In this document: positions 7,232 through 9,762 of the stretch, in pieces
Position numbering within the stretch: the first letter of the stretch is position 1
How the letters are laid out: each line of letters begins with the position of its first letter
NCBI GenBank assembly: GCA_003645385.1
Contig: QNEY01000045.1
Coordinates: 1-9,762 of the forward strand
DNA from: Gammaproteobacteria bacterium
Lineage (GTDB): Bacteria; Pseudomonadota; Gammaproteobacteria; Nitrosococcales; Methylophagaceae
DNA: 9,762 nucleotides
Direction of reading: 5' to 3'
Notes under the pieces: generated by a model
Told to the model about the DNA's origin: nothing
The model's database searches: none
The model's input: the letters and a program-made list of their open reading frames with translations, nothing else
Translations under genes and position numbers: made by a program

Positions 7232-7612
7232 ATGGGCAGATTTGGTGATAATTGGGCAACAGCTCATAGAAATTGGCGAGCAATTTTTGCCGCCATAGGA
7301 TTAAGTATTGTTTTGATTTGGTCTTTAGCCTTAAAAAAGCAAGAAGATGCCCGTATATTTCTACGTACTGATAAAAAAATCGCTACCGTCCAAGATATTA
7401 AGAAAATCGAAACTGATGATCGTTTTGGAAGTAAAAACATAACGTATTTTGTACATCTCACTCTACCTGAAGGGAAAAAGATTCGTTTTATGTTGCTTCA
7501 ATCTCCTCCCAAAGTGGGTACTCAATTACCTGTCCTTGTCGATATTTTTGATGACGGTAAAAATTATTACCATTACAATCAAATGGATTGGCAGTTACTC
7601 AATATTCACTAA
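7232..7612 (+). CDS. Hypothetical single-pass membrane protein
   Basis: This 126-residue protein is not a family I can name with confidence. After a basic N-terminus (MGRFGDNWATAHRNWR) there is one hydrophobic span at about residues 17-35 (IFAAIGLSIVLIWSLAL). A soluble beta-rich domain follows, with the segment around 66-83 (THFVHL-like strand, then a Gly-Lys-Lys turn) and a final acidic and aromatic part (DIFDDGKNYYHYNQMDW). The layout recalls small DUF3592-like membrane proteins, but that is a weak guess. The start is the ATG at 7232, just after the previous stop at 7229, with AAAGG (7217-7221) 10 bases upstream. An in-frame TTG at 7226 is possible but less likely. It appears to end the tightly coupled part of the operon. 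Confidence 0.7.
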   Translation: MGRFGDNWATAHRNWRAIFAAIGLSIVLIWSLALKKQEDARIFLRTDKKIATVQDIKKIETDDRFGSKNITYFVHLTLPEGKKIRFMLLQSPPKVGTQLPVLVDIFDDGKNYYHYNQMDWQLLNIH

Positions 7613-7629
7613 ATTTAAGGTCATACCCT

Positions 7630-8628
7630 ATGAAAGCATTTGGTTTTAACAGTAATGACTCTGAAGCAGTCTTATTCGAACAAGCAACGCCTCAACCAAG
7701 CGGTAAAGACTTACTGGTTAAAATTGATGCAATTGCAGTTAATCCAGTTGACACCAAAGTTAAAGCCGGTATCTCTGAACCTTTATCGACACCTAAAATT
7801 GTTGGCTGGGATGCATCCGGTACTGTCATTGCTATCGGTGATAAAGTTGAGCTATTTAAAGTCGGTGATAAGGTCTTTTCTGCTGGCGATGTAACACGTC
7901 CTGGCTGTTATGCCAGTCACCAATTAGTTGATGAACGTGTTGTTGGCCATGCACCAACATCATTAACTGCCGAAGAGTCAGCAGCAATGCCTTTAACGAG
8001 CATTACAGCTTGGGAAGCATTGTACTCACGCCTTAAAATTACTGCAGATCAAGATGCTGGTAAAAATATTTTAATTATTGGAGCTGCCGGCGGTGTTGGC
8101 TCTATTGCAATTCAATTGGCTAAAATCACCAAACTGAATGTTATTGCAACGGCATCACGAGCAGAATCTGAACAATGGTGTCAAAAACTTGGTGCTGACT
8201 ATGTCATTAATCACCATAGTGATTTAATTGTCCAATACCGCACCTTAGGAATAAAAGACCCAGACTACATTTTATGCCTCAATGATATTGATCGACATTT
8301 TAGTGCCATGACAGAACTTATCGCACCACAAGGTATGATTTGTAGCATTGTCGGTTGCCAGGAGAAGCATGATCTGGATCGTCTGAAATCTAAGAGTGCA
8401 GGCCTAGTGTGGGAATTTATGTTTACCCGTCCTATGTTTAAAACTGACGATATGATTGCTCAACATCATTTACTCAATGATATTGCCCAATTGCTTGATG
8501 ATGGTATATTAATCAGTACATTAACAAACACTATAGGTCCAATGACCAGTGCTACTATTTCCGATGCACATCAACAACTACTCAGTGGTACAACATTGGG
8601 GAAACTGGCTTTAACCGCAATCGAATAG
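7630..8628 (+). CDS. Zinc-type alcohol dehydrogenase family protein (quinone oxidoreductase-like MDR)
   Basis: This 332-residue protein belongs to the medium-chain dehydrogenase/reductase superfamily, in the quinone oxidoreductase/ZADH branch that reduces quinones or activated alkenes with NADPH. The N-terminal GroES-like domain contains VNPVDTKVK (37-45) and GWDASGTV (59-66). The cofactor-binding Rossmann domain has GAAGGVGS at 151-158, and the C-terminal tail SGTTLGKLAL (319-328) is typical. No four-cysteine structural zinc lobe is visible, so it is probably zinc-free despite the family name. The true substrate is unknown. The start is the ATG at 7630 with AAGG (7617-7620) 9 bases upstream; an in-frame TTG further upstream lies inside the preceding gene and lacks support. 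Only 17 bases separate it from the previous stop, so it may be co-transcribed with the rsx operon. Confidence 0.88.
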   Translation: MKAFGFNSNDSEAVLFEQATPQPSGKDLLVKIDAIAVNPVDTKVKAGISEPLSTPKIVGWDASGTVIAIGDKVELFKVGDKVFSAGDVTRPGCYASHQLVDERVVGHAPTSLTAEESAAMPLTSITAWEALYSRLKITADQDAGKNILIIGAAGGVGSIAIQLAKITKLNVIATASRAESEQWCQKLGADYVINHHSDLIVQYRTLGIKDPDYILCLNDIDRHFSAMTELIAPQGMICSIVGCQEKHDLDRLKSKSAGLVWEFMFTRPMFKTDDMIAQHHLLNDIAQLLDDGILISTLTNTIGPMTSATISDAHQQLLSGTTLGKLALTAIE

Positions 8629-8635
8629 ATAGTGT

Positions 8636-8663
8636 TTCACCAATTTCGTTATCACCGTATAAT
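8636..8663 (+). promoter_or_regulatory. Candidate promoter for the cytochrome c gene
   Basis: A perfect TATAAT (8658-8663) is preceded by TTCACC (8636-8641, 4 of 6 matches to the -35 consensus) at a 16-base spacing. It lies just after the dehydrogenase stop and 36 bases before the cytochrome start codon. It suggests the cytochrome has its own transcript. Confidence 0.4.
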
Positions 8664-8699
8664 TACTCTTTTATTCTCTAATTAAGTTAAGGTTTAATC

Positions 8700-9176
8700 A
8701 TGGACACACAAAAATCAGGCAAATTCTTTGTCGGCAGCATCGTGACTTTTCTCATTGTTTTATTATTGGTTAAAGTCCTTCTCGCAACTATGCAAGGTGT
8801 TGCAAAGAATGTTGTTGCGCTAGACAGCATGGCTGATGAAGATGTAGTTGAACGCATTAAACCTGTTGCTGAAGTGTATGTTGGTGAAGCTCCTGTTATT
8901 GCAGCAGCACCTGTCGCTGAAGTCAGTTCTGCTGGAGGTAATGGCGAAAAGATTGTGGCTCAAGTATGTGCTATGTGTCATAGCACTGGCATGATGAACT
9001 CCCCTAAATTAGGTAATGCCACTGATTGGGCGCCACGTATTGAAAAAGGTATGGACACACTTTATTCAAATGCTATTAACGGACTGAATATGATGCCTGC
9101 CCGAGGTGGTAATCCAAACTTAAGTGATGATGAAGTCAAAGCTGCCGTTGACTATATGCTGTCAGAAGCTCAATAA
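8700..9176 (+). CDS. Membrane-anchored c-type cytochrome, cytochrome c5-like
   Basis: This is a single-heme electron carrier facing the periplasm. The 158-residue protein has an uncleaved-looking membrane anchor at about residues 10-29. A long linker rich in Ala, Val and Pro follows (about 45-78, including APVIAAAPVAEV), and then a small class I cytochrome domain. The heme-binding motif is Cys90-Ala-Met-Cys93-His94. The distal axial ligand is probably Met132, in NMMPARGG. The order of motifs, with DW after the heme site, MPxxGG, and SDDEVKAAV before the C-terminus, is that of cytochrome c5. The cysteine pair that usually sits between the Met loop and SDDE in classic c5 is absent (GGNPNLSDDEV). 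AAGG (8689-8692) lies 7 bases before the ATG. A terminator follows. Its partner could be an oxidase or reductase elsewhere; a link to Rsx is not shown. Confidence 0.92.
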   Translation: MDTQKSGKFFVGSIVTFLIVLLLVKVLLATMQGVAKNVVALDSMADEDVVERIKPVAEVYVGEAPVIAAAPVAEVSSAGGNGEKIVAQVCAMCHSTGMMNSPKLGNATDWAPRIEKGMDTLYSNAINGLNMMPARGGNPNLSDDEVKAAVDYMLSEAQ

Positions 9177-9183
9177 CACACTT

Positions 9184-9212
9184 AAAAAACCCACTAACTA
9201 TGGGCTTTTTTT
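9184..9212 (+). terminator. Rho-independent terminator after the cytochrome c gene
   Basis: CCCA (9190-9193) pairs with TGGG (9201-9204) around a 7-base loop. The A6 run before it can pair with the T7 run after it (9206-9212), leaving one bulged C at 9205. The T run directly after the stem is the usual terminator mark, and the A run makes it possibly bidirectional. It starts 7 bases after the cytochrome stop. Confidence 0.75.
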
Positions 9213-9233
9213 ACTGTTTTAATTTTTAAGAAA

Positions 9234-9521
9234 ATGAAAACAATTAATTTCCCCTATATCGCATTTGGTATGTGTTCTCTTCTTTTATTACTAGTAATAA
9301 AAGGAAGTGAAACTGGCAATGATGGTCAAACTCTAATGCCATTACTAACCTTGCTTGTAGTTAGTGAATTTTCTTTTTTCGTCACTACAATTGGGGGATA
9401 TATTGGAATCAAACATATCCTGTCCACCAGCACCAATCATCTCTACAAGGTCATCACACTGTTGTGCATAATGTTATCACTAAGATTCATGTTTCTTGGC
9501 GTAGCACTTTGGCCTCTTTAA
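9234..9521 (+). CDS. Hypothetical small membrane protein
   Basis: I do not recognise this 95-residue protein. It is strongly hydrophobic with about three membrane spans, near residues 6-23 (YIAFGMCSLLLLLVI), 34-58 (PLLTLLVVSEFSFFV and the following GGYIGI) and 72-93 (VITLLCIMLSLRFMFLGVAL). Short polar loops between them carry KGSETGNDG and STSTNHLYK. Two cysteines (14 and 78) lie within spans. The ATG is only 21 bases after the T run of the cytochrome terminator and its ribosome site is weak (AAGA just upstream), so expression may depend on read-through or on a promoter inside the cytochrome gene. The regular hydrophobic pattern favours a real protein. The next gene starts 26 bases after its stop. 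Confidence 0.6.
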   Translation: MKTINFPYIAFGMCSLLLLLVIKGSETGNDGQTLMPLLTLLVVSEFSFFVTTIGGYIGIKHILSTSTNHLYKVITLLCIMLSLRFMFLGVALWPL

Positions 9522-9547
9522 ACTCAGCATAAAAGCTAGGTAACTTT

Positions 9548-9762
9548 ATGACTAATAACGATGTATTACGTCGCATTCGCTACATCTTCGACTTTAATGA
9601 TTCAAAAATGATCGCAATTTTTGCCTTGGCAGATTCTCAGGTTACACGAGAACAGATCAGTAATTGGTTAAAGAAAGAGGAAGATCCGGATTATCAGAAT
9701 TGTAGCGATATTTTACTGGCAACATTTCTAAATGGTCTGATCAATGACAAACGCGGTAAAAA
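9548..9762 (+). CDS. DUF1456 family protein (YehS-like), N-terminal part
   Basis: The first 71 residues of a DUF1456 protein are visible before the right edge cuts the frame; full-length relatives such as E. coli YehS are about 150-160 residues. The start MTNNDVLRRIRYIFDFND, then VTREQISNWLKKEEDPDY and ILLATFLNGLINDKRGK, follow YehS closely by eye. The family consists of two copies of a small helical domain, of which only the first is present here. Its function is unknown. The ATG has AGG (9538-9540) 7 bases upstream. Confidence 0.88.
   Translation, partial: MTNNDVLRRIRYIFDFNDSKMIAIFALADSQVTREQISNWLKKEEDPDYQNCSDILLATFLNGLINDKRGK

Noticed and set aside
7588..7632. Upstream TTG start for the dehydrogenase
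   Set aside because: It would overlap the preceding gene and add residues that relatives lack; the ATG at 7630 has a good ribosome site and gives the typical MKAFGF start.

Overview
The window looks like the chromosome of a gammaproteobacterium with an AT-leaning genome (roughly 40% GC, judged by eye). The evidence is the rsxABCDGE-nth gene order typical of that class, a DUF1841 gene, a YehS-type DUF1456 gene, and a membrane-anchored cytochrome c5-like protein. A Thiotrichales or Methylophaga-like marine lineage is a guess from overall protein flavour only; genus cannot be fixed from this sequence. All genes lie on the + strand.

Layout. Positions 3-464 are the C-terminal 153 residues of a class I DAHP synthase (shikimate pathway entry), cut by the left edge. 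A 256-bp AT-rich intergenic region (465-720) follows, with candidate promoters, a short direct repeat and two dyads. From 721 to 7612 there is one very tight gene train: rsxA, rsxB, rsxC, rsxD, rsxG, rsxE, nth (endonuclease III), a DUF1841 gene, an unrecognised acidic protein and an unrecognised single-pass membrane protein. Neighbours overlap by 1-4 bases or are separated by only 2-3 bases. A zinc-type alcohol dehydrogenase/quinone oxidoreductase-like gene (7630-8628) follows after 17 bases and may be the last gene of the operon. A separate unit then encodes a membrane-anchored cytochrome c5-like protein (8700-9176), with its own promoter candidate and a rho-independent terminator (9184-9212). 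A 95-residue three-span membrane protein (9234-9521) and the start of a DUF1456 gene (9548 to the right edge) close the window.

How they work together. The six Rsx/Rnf proteins form a membrane complex that moves electrons between a soluble NAD(H)- or ferredoxin-type partner and an acceptor, through flavins and iron-sulfur clusters, usually coupled to ion movement. In Escherichia coli the complex also helps keep the redox sensor SoxR reduced. Endonuclease III is a 4Fe-4S DNA glycosylase/lyase for oxidised pyrimidines, and its linkage to rsx is a conserved arrangement. The cytochrome and the oxidoreductase add further redox functions nearby, but their physical link to Rsx is not shown by the sequence.

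This is mostly an ordinary housekeeping region. I see no mobile elements, CRISPR arrays, RNA genes or clearly new system. The items most worth a second look are the uncharacterised proteins translationally coupled to rsx-nth, including a His-rich, possibly metal-binding DUF1841 protein, and the cytochrome c5-like protein that lacks the usual second cysteine pair.
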